Origin: Plebeiibacterium sediminum
GTDB taxonomy: Bacteria > Bacteroidota > Bacteroidia > Bacteroidales > Marinilabiliaceae
Reading direction: 5' to 3'
Assembly: GCF_026013605.1 (NCBI RefSeq)
Contig: NZ_JAPDPJ010000001.1
Coordinates: 62,001-126,000 of the forward strand
Length of the DNA: 64,000 nt
The position numbers and the translations under genes are program-made. The notes below the pieces were generated by a model that worked only from the letters and a program-made list of their open reading frames with translations, had not been told where the DNA came from and searched no databases. Positions 18,501 to 27,010 of the stretch are shown here, one piece after another. Position 1 is the first letter of the stretch; every line of letters starts with the position of its first letter.

Positions 18501-19599
18501 TGCCTTCTTTCACTAATTCAAAAGAGTTAATACTTTTAAACTGATTTCGAAAGGGATCATATTTATCTAGTCCATTATCTGTACCTATCCAAAGCAAGCC
18601 TGAATTATCAAAATACAGTGATGAAACAGCATTGTCTACCAAAGAAGTTCTCTCTGATCTTTTTGAGTAATACCATTGAAAATTCCCTTTTTCAATATCT
18701 TCCAGACGATTACAAACTATGATTCCACCAATGGTACCAATCCAATATTTTCCATCAGGCGCTTTTGTGATACAAATAAAAAAAGGACTCGGACCTATTG
18801 TTTCTCTGAAAGCTGACTCATAAATCAATTGTTGTTCAAAAACATCATCTTGTTTATTCCATTTAAACAGTCCTTCTCTGGTACCAATAAAAATATCTGA
18901 CTTATCATCCTGTATAATAAAATTCAGATACGGATTAATTTCCTTTGAATCAGGAATATTTAGCGTGTATTTTTTAATCTTTTCAATATTACCGGTACTA
19001 CTTAAGGTGATTCTTGCAACTCCACCAGTACCATAACTTCCAACCCATATATGGCCATTGATATCTTCAATTATTGACTTTACATAGTTGAAGCCATCAA
19101 TCTTTATTCGCGAAAAAGTTTCTTTTTCCTGATCCATAATACACACACCGGAAAATTTGGTTCCAATCCAGATTCGATTAAATTTATCGATATAAATAGA
19201 GCGAATCTCTGAATCAGGAATGGAATTAGGATCGTTTTTATCATGAACATACGTAGTAAACTTGTGCGTTCGCATATTCAGTTTGGTTAATCCTGCCCTC
19301 GTACCAATCCACATTTCATCTGCATCCTTACTCATTACCAATGCAGTGATATCATCATTCTTAATCCAATGATTTAATTTGGCAGAACTTAAATACGGTG
19401 TAAATCGCTTACCATCGAAACTATTTAAGCCTTTATAGGTACCTAACCAAAGTAATCCTGTTTTATCCTGAATTATATGGCGTACAGAATTATGAGAAAG
19501 ACCATTTTCTCTGTTATAATGTTCCAGCTTAATATCCTCACCAAAGATATTAGTTGGTAACAAAAGTGTAAATAGTATAATTCTGACGATGATCTTCAT
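15562..19599 (-). CDS. Hybrid two-component system regulator (HTCS) of the polysaccharide locus
   Basis: A 1345-residue single-protein sensor-regulator. Order: signal peptide; two seven-bladed propellers made of Reg_prop repeats (LLWLGTYKGLNSFD and similar, about 30-680); Y_Y_Y domain (about 700-775); one membrane helix (about 780-805); HisKA with SISHEIRTP (His at about 845); HATPase (GSGIGLSLV); receiver domain with the Asp in IADVMMPVMDG (about 1150); and a C-terminal AraC-type helix-turn-helix (about 1240-1345). HTCS proteins sense a sugar in the periplasm and activate the adjacent sus-like operon. The ligand here is unknown. It sits between the acetyltransferase and GH28 genes, on the same strand. 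Confidence 0.95.
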   Translation of the reverse strand: MKIIVRIILFTLLLPTNIFGEDIKLEHYNRENGLSHNSVRHIIQDKTGLLWLGTYKGLNSFDGKRFTPYLSSAKLNHWIKNDDITALVMSKDADEMWIGTRAGLTKLNMRTHKFTTYVHDKNDPNSIPDSEIRSIYIDKFNRIWIGTKFSGVCIMDQEKETFSRIKIDGFNYVKSIIEDINGHIWVGSYGTGGVARITLSSTGNIEKIKKYTLNIPDSKEINPYLNFIIQDDKSDIFIGTREGLFKWNKQDDVFEQQLIYESAFRETIGPSPFFICITKAPDGKYWIGTIGGIIVCNRLEDIEKGNFQWYYSKRSERTSLVDNAVSSLYFDNSGLLWIGTDNGLDKYDPFRNQFKSINSFELVKEGKIPRISDYGQTYDNKLIVATHNSGLFLMDRNKFTILEKAHKEISDIYTLDGKTFYCGLWNGKVEIYNYITKKTKVLELGFRSFPVSSFHQLANGNIIIGTHGSGAVILDPKTLDVDSRLRSIFPNIEINQITSTDDGLIWIATETGVITYNPENDKSKIYTAKDGEIEGLTNNSAKSICIDNSKKIWVSTRMGLNYYSPDIDDFVPVNHPSELRQNWITDIVKDKNGLLWFNINNGQVGRFNPEDNLLSTYDIGSGNRLDIFSNKGFLLFDNSVFYVTGKDEIIYFTIDNLKDNLKSDPPFISEVKVQNKSVLPGDTIKGQVVLDEDINYSRVLDLEYVNRNFSLSFSSPSYANIRLNKYEYMLEGFDEEWVTVDNNATNIQYTNLYPKEYTFKIRSANSSGYWSEVSSYKIKINPPFWLTYKAILLVLTFLAVTIYLVYRQLKNSLLLKQELLMEKVHREREEKLNNEKLRFFTSISHEIRTPISLIIGPAKQLAEEGLNTEYQKSRIGLILQNSNRLYNLVNQLLDFRKAQNGELTLKVAKTDILVYSQNIFHSFDGLVNEKKINYHFICEYDELVGWIDADKYDKILYNLLSNAIKFTPKFGSVDLFIGINQDQNEVRKLIVEVSDDGIGIPLESQQKIFKRFYQVEATKDDHTGSGIGLSLVNSLAKIHKAEIKLDSAPNKGSVFTIEIPMDKDFYESEEIFDYEIKSTDSIFPITTEAKKISRSTEMKEKVLVIEDNQELRDYIADYLSDYYKVYKAENGEEGLQICRQIKPIICIADVMMPVMDGFDFCKNLKNDERISHIPVILLTALSDNDNQIKGYKLGADGYLTKPFDPSLLKTRIENIIKARVDLKEKFSDDVESSVDVLTHSPIDEEFMNKLTSIIEENISDTTLTGNLLCSELGISSSTLYRRLKELTDLSPNEFIRTIRLKKAFQLLKTKRNNVSEVSDLVGFNDPYYFSRCFKKQFGYPPSNLL

Positions 19600-19726
19600 G
19601 TGAAATTGGTTTTATTTTAATTCAACCTTAAAAGTATTGAATATAAAATAAAGACTGCGACTTTGAGATGAATAATCAAGGGGTATTTCAACACAATCTT
19701 AGGAAGAGGATCCCTATTGAATCCTC

Positions 19727-20869
19727 TTATATTTTAATGTAAATTCGTTTTTTATGAAGCGCATAACCTAACAACCAACATAATAGCATAAAGGCCAGAG
19801 CTGTTAACAGGGAACCAAAGGCACCCGGTACTATATTTTGAAATATTTTTTCACTTACCCATTCAAATGCATCTAATCCATTGCCCACAGGAATTAACCT
19901 TAAAACAATATAAAACAACTCTGAGAAAAGATATATGAACAGTGGATTTTTCCCAAATACATCAAAAAATGCAATACCGGCTTTTACTTTCTTTAATTCG
20001 ATAAAGTAAATTAATACTGCCATGATGGATAAATCCAATCCTACAGTGTATAGCACAAATGGACTTGTCCATAATTTTTTACTGATCGGAAAAATTAAAT
20101 CCCACCACAAGGCTAAAGAAGTTAAGGCAAACCCAAACATTAAAAGTTTTGCAATACCTTCAAATGACTTACCTTTCTTTTGAATGAAGATTCCGGCCAC
20201 GTAACCTAAAACTACATTAACAATGGCAGGAAGTGTGCTCAATATTCCTTCCGGATCAAAAGGAATACTATCTTTTTTATAGATATGTCCTAAACCTAAA
20301 ATGGAAAGATCAAACTTAGATGCTGCATTAGTCGCCATTTCAAGCACTGCTCCAGGTTCTCCAAACAAATAAAGGATAGCCCAATAACCTAGTAGAATAA
20401 TTCCAGAGAGAATTAATGCCACTTTTTCGGATAAATAATAAAAGATCACAGAGGCGAAAAAGTAACAAAGCGCAATTCTTTGTAATACTCCCATAATTCT
20501 GGTTTCGCCTATTGGTTTTAGCATTAAGCCTCCTCCTTCAGCACTTTTAAAAAACGGAAACCAATACATTAAGTAACCTAACAAAAAGATAATTACCGTT
20601 CTCTTAATAATTTTAAACCAAACCTCTTTAGCAGGGGCTTGCTTCATTTTATTCATTGAGAAACTCAACGAATTACCAACAGCAAATAAAAACGATGGAA
20701 AAACCAAATCGGCCAAAGTAAAGCCAAACCATTGTGCATGTATCAGATATGCATATATTTTTGCACCTGTTCCCGGTGTGTTTACAACAATCATCAGGGC
20801 TATTGTTAAGCCCCTAAACACATCCAACGAAAGAAAACGTTCTGTTTTTTTTGTAATTACTTCTGCCAT
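19727..20869 (-). CDS. HGSNAT-like membrane acetyltransferase (DUF5009/NagX-type)
   Basis: A 380-residue protein with about ten hydrophobic segments. It begins RFLSLDVFRGLTIALMI and continues HAQWFGFTLADLVFPSFLF, which matches the signature region of heparan-alpha-glucosaminide N-acetyltransferase. In the human enzyme the His of this motif is the acetylated active-site residue; here it is His44. The family moves acetyl groups from cytosolic acetyl-CoA to glucosamine ends on the far side of the membrane. The gene directly follows the GH89 gene (145 bases), whose human counterpart NAGLU acts right after HGSNAT. I infer that the two serve one pathway, with the acetylation in the periplasm. Confidence 0.8.
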   Translation of the reverse strand: MAEVITKKTERFLSLDVFRGLTIALMIVVNTPGTGAKIYAYLIHAQWFGFTLADLVFPSFLFAVGNSLSFSMNKMKQAPAKEVWFKIIKRTVIIFLLGYLMYWFPFFKSAEGGGLMLKPIGETRIMGVLQRIALCYFFASVIFYYLSEKVALILSGIILLGYWAILYLFGEPGAVLEMATNAASKFDLSILGLGHIYKKDSIPFDPEGILSTLPAIVNVVLGYVAGIFIQKKGKSFEGIAKLLMFGFALTSLALWWDLIFPISKKLWTSPFVLYTVGLDLSIMAVLIYFIELKKVKAGIAFFDVFGKNPLFIYLFSELFYIVLRLIPVGNGLDAFEWVSEKIFQNIVPGAFGSLLTALAFMLLCWLLGYALHKKRIYIKI

Positions 20870-20963
20870 TGTAAATATTTAATATGCTTTTGTTCGGCCT
20901 GAGACCTTAAAAATCCAACATAGCGAGAATGCTATACTGAAACAATAAAATAAGATTAATCTA

Positions 20964-20991
20964 AATAGCCAGAGACTTCACCCTGGCTATT
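20964..20991 (-). terminator. Hairpin between the GH89 and acetyltransferase genes
   Basis: A 9-bp stem AATAGCCAG (20964-20972) with CTGGCTATT (20983-20991) stands 24 bases after the GH89 stop. The T tail on the minus strand is poor, so it may be an RNA-stabilising hairpin and not a full terminator. A second small hairpin, ATAGC/GCTAT, is at 20920-20935. Confidence 0.4.
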
Positions 20992-21014
20992 GTATTTTAT
21001 GCATTTCAAGCCTA

Positions 21015-23246
21015 TCAATAATTGTATTCTATTTTAGGTTGAATGTTGGTTAAAGGAATGATCCTATCTCTGTATTTTTTATACAATTCAACAGCTATTT
21101 CTGTAGGATTTCCAACTGGTTCAACAGGAAATTCATTATTAGAAATGACCCAATTCCATTCCCATTGTTTAATTTCCTCATCAAAAGCTTTTTGATCAAA
21201 TTTATGCCAGTCTTTACGAACCTGAGCAAAGAATTGCTCCCAACGTGGTTTATAAAAATCATTGAACAATCCACTCCACTGACGACAACTATATTCATGT
21301 AACCTGTTGTTGGCATCTCCCCAAAGTGTAATTAAATCACGGGCATTTTGCTCATATAAATCTTTTTCCTCAGGTGTAAATCCGCATGAACGTGCATCTG
21401 CTAACCAAGGACCTAACATAAAATCTTTTTGAGTGGCCAACAGGCGATCCATATCTTCTATTAAAGTGATGAATTCAGCACTATATTGCTCAAATTTTTG
21501 CTTATCGTTATTATTATAAGCAACCGTAATTTGCTGTTGCAATGGCAGTGCATAATTGGCCAGTACCTGACGAGTAAGATCTACAAGATCATATAAAAAT
21601 CCATCATACTGTTCACTACCATCAATAGATTTAATAAATAAATCCCAGGCAGGTAACAAATCTTCAGGAGCATAATTTAATTTGGTACGAGCCCATCTGC
21701 GATATCCCTCAAATGTAGGACGAGAAACAATAATAGATTCTGCACCATCTCTGATTACTTTTCCATTATATACGGTTTGAACTAAAATATTCCATGCATC
21801 TTCAATATCCTTAGAAGTATTTCCGTATCTGTTTGTGATATACTGCTTTAACCAAAGATTTAAATTAATAGGTGTATCGCGCCATGTATTATCCGTCATT
21901 AACTCGTATAAAACCGGGTTTTGTTCGATCGCTTCCATGGTTAAACCAATTCCTTTTAACTGACCTGAATTAGGATCATTTAGGTCTTCAGCCGGATTAT
22001 TGGCTACATTTTCAATACGACCAAACATACTGATATTTCCACCGAAGTTGTGAAGCATATTCCAAATCCATTGTTTACCGTAAAAAGCCTCTGTTCTTTT
22101 CCACACAGGCTCTATTTCAGCAGCTAAATCCAGAATAATCATTCTATCATTAGGTATAGCTTCTAACAAACCTTTAATCTGCGGTGCTTTCCAGAAATCA
22201 CGGTGACTGTAGAACAACCATCCCTGCATTACCCAAACAGCTTCTGGATCGGCAGACTTCATTCCTTCAAATACCTTCTTACTAAGTTCGGATAAATATT
22301 CAGGATCATCTGTTGGAGGTTCATTTTCATTAAAAGTATCGGCCGAATATAAATGATCCGTTCCATAAACCTCAGACTGAACTTCAAGGAATTTTTTACC
22401 TAATTCAGCAAATAATGGATCATCAGCATCTAGTATATATGTATCCTCAAAATCATTACCCCAATTGGTTTGCTTCAATTTTGCTTCAGGAAAGTATTTT
22501 TTGAATGAAGCAGGTACGTGACCGGTAAAAGCTGGTAAAACAGGTTTCATCCCAAGTTCACGTTCACGCTGAAGTATCTTAATCTGTAATTCTTTATGAC
22601 TTTCTTTCCAGCTTTTAGGAAGAGGACCTCCCCAACCATCAAGGTTACCCATCCAAAACCAGCCAAAATAAGCAGGTCCACTAAAGAATGGATCTAAATC
22701 CTCATCGGTAAATCCATAAGAACGATAAACCTGATCCCAGATATACTCTTCACCGGTAATGGCCAAAGGCATATTTATGCCATGCAAAGCCATCCAGTCA
22801 ATTTCTTTTTCCCATCGTTCCCAGTCCCACCAGCTCATGCTGTAGTTAAACGTACAATAGTTTAAATAATAGCGGTATTCATAAGGCGTTTCTTTATGAA
22901 TCTTTTCTTTAACTACCGGAAGTACATCTGGTAAATTTAAATTAGTACCATTCCAGGTAATCTGGCAATTACAATATTCCTTTAAATAATAATACAATGC
23001 AGAAGCAACAGAAACACCATTGTTACCTCTCAACACTATTTTATCTTTAACAGATTCTATTTCGAACCAATCTGCAGAATCGGCAGGCACAACTTCCACC
23101 TCAAATTGTTCGGCATATTCAGGGATAATACGGTGTATTATTCCACTAATGCTATCATTATTATTTGCTTTCTCCTTAGTTGCACACGAAATCATCAAAA
23201 ATGATATAACACATGCTACAATCCCTTGTATAAACTTCCTTCTCAT
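21015..23246 (-). CDS. GH89 alpha-N-acetylglucosaminidase (NAGLU-like), lipoprotein
   Basis: A 743-residue enzyme that releases terminal alpha-linked N-acetylglucosamine. The signal peptide ends in a lipobox (FLMISC, Cys21). The N-terminal domain (about 30-115) is followed by the catalytic barrel with the family signature WMALHGINMPLAITGEEYIW (about 151-170). The two catalytic Glu of human NAGLU (E316 in DTFNE and E446) align by motif with E307 in DTFNENEPP and E438 in GLTMEAIEQN. Known GH89 substrates are heparan sulfate ends, and mucin glycans capped with alpha-GlcNAc. It lies between GH43 and the HGSNAT-like gene in the same direction. Confidence 0.93.
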   Translation of the reverse strand: MRRKFIQGIVACVISFLMISCATKEKANNNDSISGIIHRIIPEYAEQFEVEVVPADSADWFEIESVKDKIVLRGNNGVSVASALYYYLKEYCNCQITWNGTNLNLPDVLPVVKEKIHKETPYEYRYYLNYCTFNYSMSWWDWERWEKEIDWMALHGINMPLAITGEEYIWDQVYRSYGFTDEDLDPFFSGPAYFGWFWMGNLDGWGGPLPKSWKESHKELQIKILQRERELGMKPVLPAFTGHVPASFKKYFPEAKLKQTNWGNDFEDTYILDADDPLFAELGKKFLEVQSEVYGTDHLYSADTFNENEPPTDDPEYLSELSKKVFEGMKSADPEAVWVMQGWLFYSHRDFWKAPQIKGLLEAIPNDRMIILDLAAEIEPVWKRTEAFYGKQWIWNMLHNFGGNISMFGRIENVANNPAEDLNDPNSGQLKGIGLTMEAIEQNPVLYELMTDNTWRDTPINLNLWLKQYITNRYGNTSKDIEDAWNILVQTVYNGKVIRDGAESIIVSRPTFEGYRRWARTKLNYAPEDLLPAWDLFIKSIDGSEQYDGFLYDLVDLTRQVLANYALPLQQQITVAYNNNDKQKFEQYSAEFITLIEDMDRLLATQKDFMLGPWLADARSCGFTPEEKDLYEQNARDLITLWGDANNRLHEYSCRQWSGLFNDFYKPRWEQFFAQVRKDWHKFDQKAFDEEIKQWEWNWVISNNEFPVEPVGNPTEIAVELYKKYRDRIIPLTNIQPKIEYNY

Positions 23247-23439
23247 ATTTGCACCTATTCAATTGTTCTGTTTTCGAATCAAAATTTAATTTATTAACCA
23301 CATGTAACCGGTAACACAGCGCATTCTAAAAAAGAATAATGAAACTTTGTGCCTTTGAGCCATTGTGGTAAAATCGAACAAAAATTTAAATCAATTCTTG
23401 CCCACTAAGTCTTCAATGAAACCTGTTGCTTATTAAGCT

Positions 23440-24426
23440 TTACTCCATAAAACTTGCAACTCCTTTGGGAATCACCTTTTCTATGTTATGATTGGCATCA
23501 AACTTTAAACTATCCAAACACAACTGTCTTAACACATATTCTTCACCTTGTGGAAAGATGCGGTGATATAAAAGATAATCCTGACCTTTTTCTGTAAATA
23601 CAGTATGATGACCAGGACCGTATGTAGTACTATCGGCAGTAGTTGTTAATATTGGACTATTCACTCCTTCTGTAAATGGTCCCATTGGTGTATCTCCTAC
23701 TGCATAACCTATTTTATAAGTAGCATCAATTGCTTTACCATCAGAAAACATTAAATAGTATTTTCCGAAACGCTTAATCATGTGAGGAGCTTCAAAATAG
23801 TGAGCAGGTGTAACATCAATTGGTTCACCATCAAAAGTTACCATATCTGATTTTAGCTTAACTGCCATACAAGTACCATTTACCCAGTTGAAACCAGATC
23901 CCCAATACAAATAAGCCTGACCGTCCTCATCAACAAAGCAATCCGCATCAATATTATGCACCGTTGGAAAATCTTCTTTAGCAACAAGAGGAGTATTATC
24001 ACTCTTGGCATTTTTCCATGGCCCTAATGGACTATCTGCCACTCCTGCCCATACTTCACTACCAACTGAAACGTACATGTAATACTTACCGTTAGGCGCT
24101 TTACGCACAGCAGGTGCCCACACCATTGAGCCATTAGATGTTGAGCTTGTACAAGCCTCTTTTGTTGGCCAGTTAATATGATGTCGTGAAAAATTTAAAA
24201 AATCTGTTGTTGAAAAAACAGCCAGTTCCTCTCCTCCCCATGGATCAATAGTTGCATAGATATAAAATGTATCCGCCTCTTTAACAATGCAAGGATCTGC
24301 AAAATAGCCATCCATGATTGGATTACTAATCATTTTAGTTTCTTCTGATGTTGATTTCTTTTTTGGTGATGCACAAGCCACCACGATCAACACTATTAAC
24401 AATAAAAATTTAAAATTCTGCTTCAT
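23440..24426 (-). CDS. Glycoside hydrolase family 43 protein, lipoprotein
   Basis: A 328-residue five-bladed propeller enzyme. The preferred start is the second Met (24426), giving the lipoprotein signal MKQNFKFLLLIVLIVVAC. The GH43 catalytic acids are recognisable: the base Asp in GYFADPCIV (about residue 45), the pKa-modulating Asp in NIDADCFVDEDG and the acid Glu in HYFEAPHMIK. Family members are mostly arabinofuranosidases, xylosidases and galactosidases; the subfamily and linkage cannot be told by eye. Nearby are GH92 upstream and GH89 downstream, so it probably trims a side chain of the shared substrate. Confidence 0.9.
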   Translation of the reverse strand: MKQNFKFLLLIVLIVVACASPKKKSTSEETKMISNPIMDGYFADPCIVKEADTFYIYATIDPWGGEELAVFSTTDFLNFSRHHINWPTKEACTSSTSNGSMVWAPAVRKAPNGKYYMYVSVGSEVWAGVADSPLGPWKNAKSDNTPLVAKEDFPTVHNIDADCFVDEDGQAYLYWGSGFNWVNGTCMAVKLKSDMVTFDGEPIDVTPAHYFEAPHMIKRFGKYYLMFSDGKAIDATYKIGYAVGDTPMGPFTEGVNSPILTTTADSTTYGPGHHTVFTEKGQDYLLYHRIFPQGEEYVLRQLCLDSLKFDANHNIEKVIPKGVASFME

Positions 24427-24480
24427 CTCTATCAATTATTATATCACCTATTTTGGCTGTTTTTTACTTAAAATTAAATT

Positions 24481-24506
24481 CCAGAGGGCTAATAATAACC
24501 CTCCGG
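24481..24506 (-). terminator. Possible attenuating hairpin between GH92 and GH43
   Basis: CCAGAGGG (24481-24488) pairs with CCCTCCGG (24499-24506) with one mismatch. On the minus strand it is followed by an interrupted T-rich tail. It lies in the 126-base gap between the two genes. Confidence 0.35.
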
Positions 24507-24552
24507 AGCACCACTTACAACTTCTAATAATAAAAGCCTAAATTCTAAAACA

Positions 24553-26874
24553 CTATTTTTTTACAGCCCATTCCTTATTTGGCTTACCTGCCATTTCCAA
24601 AATAAGCTTACCTCCATTTACTAAATCATTTTGGGAAATATGCCAATCACCTAGTTCGTTTGCATTCAAATTAGCTGATTGTATATATACATTCTGATCA
24701 GAATTATTATGAGTTTCTATTACAAACTCTTTTCCTGAATAATAATCAGGATTTAATTTGATGGTAATTTTATCAAAAACCGGACTTCCTAATTCAATCT
24801 GTGGATCTAATGAACAACCACCTTTCATTGAGAACAATCCCATTTTCATTAACACAGACAACGAACCCATTAATCCCTGATCCTCATCACCATTATATCC
24901 TCTTTCAGAACTAATGCCTTCATACACATCTTTAACCACTTTACGTGACCAATACTGTGTTAACCATGGCTTATTTAAATAGTTAAATACAAATGCAGTT
25001 TGCATAGATGGCTGATTACCGTAGTTTATTGGAATGCGACTATACTCAGGATGCGTTTCTCTATCGTGAGATGTTCCGGCAGTAAAACCAAGTTTTTCAG
25101 CCTCTGTAAAAGCTGTATTTAATTTTGTAGCTGCAGCATCATCACCCCCCATTAAAGCACTTAAACCTTCTAAGTCATGTGGTACAAACCAAGTATTTTG
25201 AGCTCCGTTTGCTTCAATAAATCCGTTTTCTATTTGATAAGGATCAAAATCAGCCTTCCATTCTCCTGCTTTGTTCTTTGGACGCATCCATCCACTTTCT
25301 GCATCGTATATGTTTTTATAATTGGCACTTCGTTTTAAGAAATATTCAGCATCTTCTTTGTAGCCTAACTTTGTAGCCAATTGAGCAAGAGTCCAGTCCT
25401 GATAGGAGTACTCCAAGGTTTGACTGGCACCATCCTGATGAGATCCATAAATAACATCCGAAAGCGGATAAGGAACATATCCATTATCTATATAATAAGA
25501 TAAACCTCCACCAATATTGGTTTCATGCTCATATCCAATTTTCTCCATGGTACCTCCAGGCATATGATTTTTCTTAAGTGCCTGATATGTATATTCTAAA
25601 TTATCTTTTATGATTCCTTTTTGAATAGCACTAACAATAAATGGATTAGATGAAGCACCCGTCATCACATAAGTATAATTACCTCCTGAAGGTCCTCTTG
25701 GTATTAACCCTCCATCTTTATAGTATTGCATTAACGATTGAGCAAACTCATCCATTATGTCAGGATAAACTAATCCCCAGAGCGTATTAATAGTCCATTG
25801 AGCCCCCCAGAAGGAATCTGAATTATAATGGTTAAATAATGGGGTTCCTTTATCATCGAGCGGAAGCTGACCAATTCGGAACTCTTTACCTGTATTATCC
25901 GGATAAGCTCCATTGACGTCACTAATAGTCCTACGCCCTTGAAGCGCATGCCATAAATCAGTATAAAATCTTTGTTGTTGTTCTGTAGTTCCTCCCTCAA
26001 CTTGTATTCTTGAAAGTAGACTATTCCATTCCTGCTCAGAATCTTTTACTACCTGATCAAAGTCCCAATCAGGTAATTCTTTTTGCATGTTAACTTGAGC
26101 ATTAGCTTCAGAAGTATATGATATCGCTAATTTTACCATTAATGGTTTAGCAGTATTTTTTTCGAAATAAACGATATAATCACCTGAAGTAGCATCTTGC
26201 ACTACTTTTTGTACAGGGATATTAAATTTTGCTGCAAAATATACAGTACTAGGTTTTGGTCGGCGAAATGTAGGTTGATTGGTTACCTGTCCTGTTATCA
26301 GGTTAGTTTTCTCTGTTTGGTTTATAACTCCATCTGTCATGAAGCTAGGACCTTTTTGTCCGTTTAAATTAAATAGCAAAGCAATATTTTCACCATATGT
26401 ATATCTGTGAAAACCTACTCGTTTTGTTGAAGTCAGTTCAGCTTTGATTTGATATCTGTCTAACATCAGTTGATGATAGCCTGGAAAGATTTTTTCGGTT
26501 TGGTGATTAAAACTTGAATAATAATCCTGAAACAATCTGTTTTGATCAAGCAAATCAGGATTAACTGGCATGATGGATGGCCCTGCCAATTGCCAGGCAT
26601 GAACATGACTAAAACCTTTTACAGTATCCGTATTATAACGATATCCACTTCCCCAGGCACCATTGACTTCTGTATCCGGACTTAAATTAACCATTCCGAA
26701 CGGACGAGAAGCTGATGTAAAGAAAAACCATCTGGAGTTAGCAGCATCCAATGTTGGAACTACCATTTTTGCATATGGTTGAGTAGTATTACCAGCCTCT
26801 TTACACCCACTAGTCAAACACAACGAGCCAATAATAAAAAAAAATACTATTCGTAATAATGGTCTAATGTTCAT
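24553..26874 (-). CDS. GH92 alpha-mannosidase, lipoprotein
   Basis: A 773-residue Ca-dependent exo-alpha-mannosidase family protein. The signal ends in a lipobox (LCLTSGC). The N-terminal beta-sandwich has the family start TLDAANSRWFFFTSASRPFGMVNLSPD and GFSHVHAWQ; the (alpha/alpha)6 catalytic domain contains GYNGDEDQGLMGS near residue 660, a conserved GH92 acid loop. Members remove alpha-1,2, 1,3, 1,4 or 1,6 mannose from N-glycans, mannan or mannoproteins; the specificity here is not decidable. It is the first enzyme gene after susD, separated from it by a strong hairpin. Confidence 0.92.
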   Translation of the reverse strand: MNIRPLLRIVFFFIIGSLCLTSGCKEAGNTTQPYAKMVVPTLDAANSRWFFFTSASRPFGMVNLSPDTEVNGAWGSGYRYNTDTVKGFSHVHAWQLAGPSIMPVNPDLLDQNRLFQDYYSSFNHQTEKIFPGYHQLMLDRYQIKAELTSTKRVGFHRYTYGENIALLFNLNGQKGPSFMTDGVINQTEKTNLITGQVTNQPTFRRPKPSTVYFAAKFNIPVQKVVQDATSGDYIVYFEKNTAKPLMVKLAISYTSEANAQVNMQKELPDWDFDQVVKDSEQEWNSLLSRIQVEGGTTEQQQRFYTDLWHALQGRRTISDVNGAYPDNTGKEFRIGQLPLDDKGTPLFNHYNSDSFWGAQWTINTLWGLVYPDIMDEFAQSLMQYYKDGGLIPRGPSGGNYTYVMTGASSNPFIVSAIQKGIIKDNLEYTYQALKKNHMPGGTMEKIGYEHETNIGGGLSYYIDNGYVPYPLSDVIYGSHQDGASQTLEYSYQDWTLAQLATKLGYKEDAEYFLKRSANYKNIYDAESGWMRPKNKAGEWKADFDPYQIENGFIEANGAQNTWFVPHDLEGLSALMGGDDAAATKLNTAFTEAEKLGFTAGTSHDRETHPEYSRIPINYGNQPSMQTAFVFNYLNKPWLTQYWSRKVVKDVYEGISSERGYNGDEDQGLMGSLSVLMKMGLFSMKGGCSLDPQIELGSPVFDKITIKLNPDYYSGKEFVIETHNNSDQNVYIQSANLNANELGDWHISQNDLVNGGKLILEMAGKPNKEWAVKK

Positions 26875-26923
26875 CCTTAAATATATTTTGATGAAATTTT
26901 ACAGATCGAGCTGTAATCGCAAT

Positions 26924-26979
26924 TAAAAAAATAGAGATAACCCTTGCATTATCACAAACCTCAAAAGGGTTATCTCTAT
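26924..26979 (-). terminator. Strong terminator between susD and the enzyme genes
   Basis: On the minus strand a perfect 15-bp stem (26965-26979 with 26931-26945; core AAGGGTTATCTCTAT) is followed by six T. It lies 31 bases beyond the susD stop and 56 bases before the GH92 start. Partial read-through would give more SusCD than enzymes. Confidence 0.85.
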
Positions 26980-27010
26980 ATAAACTATGTATGGTATTGA
27001 GTATTAAATA

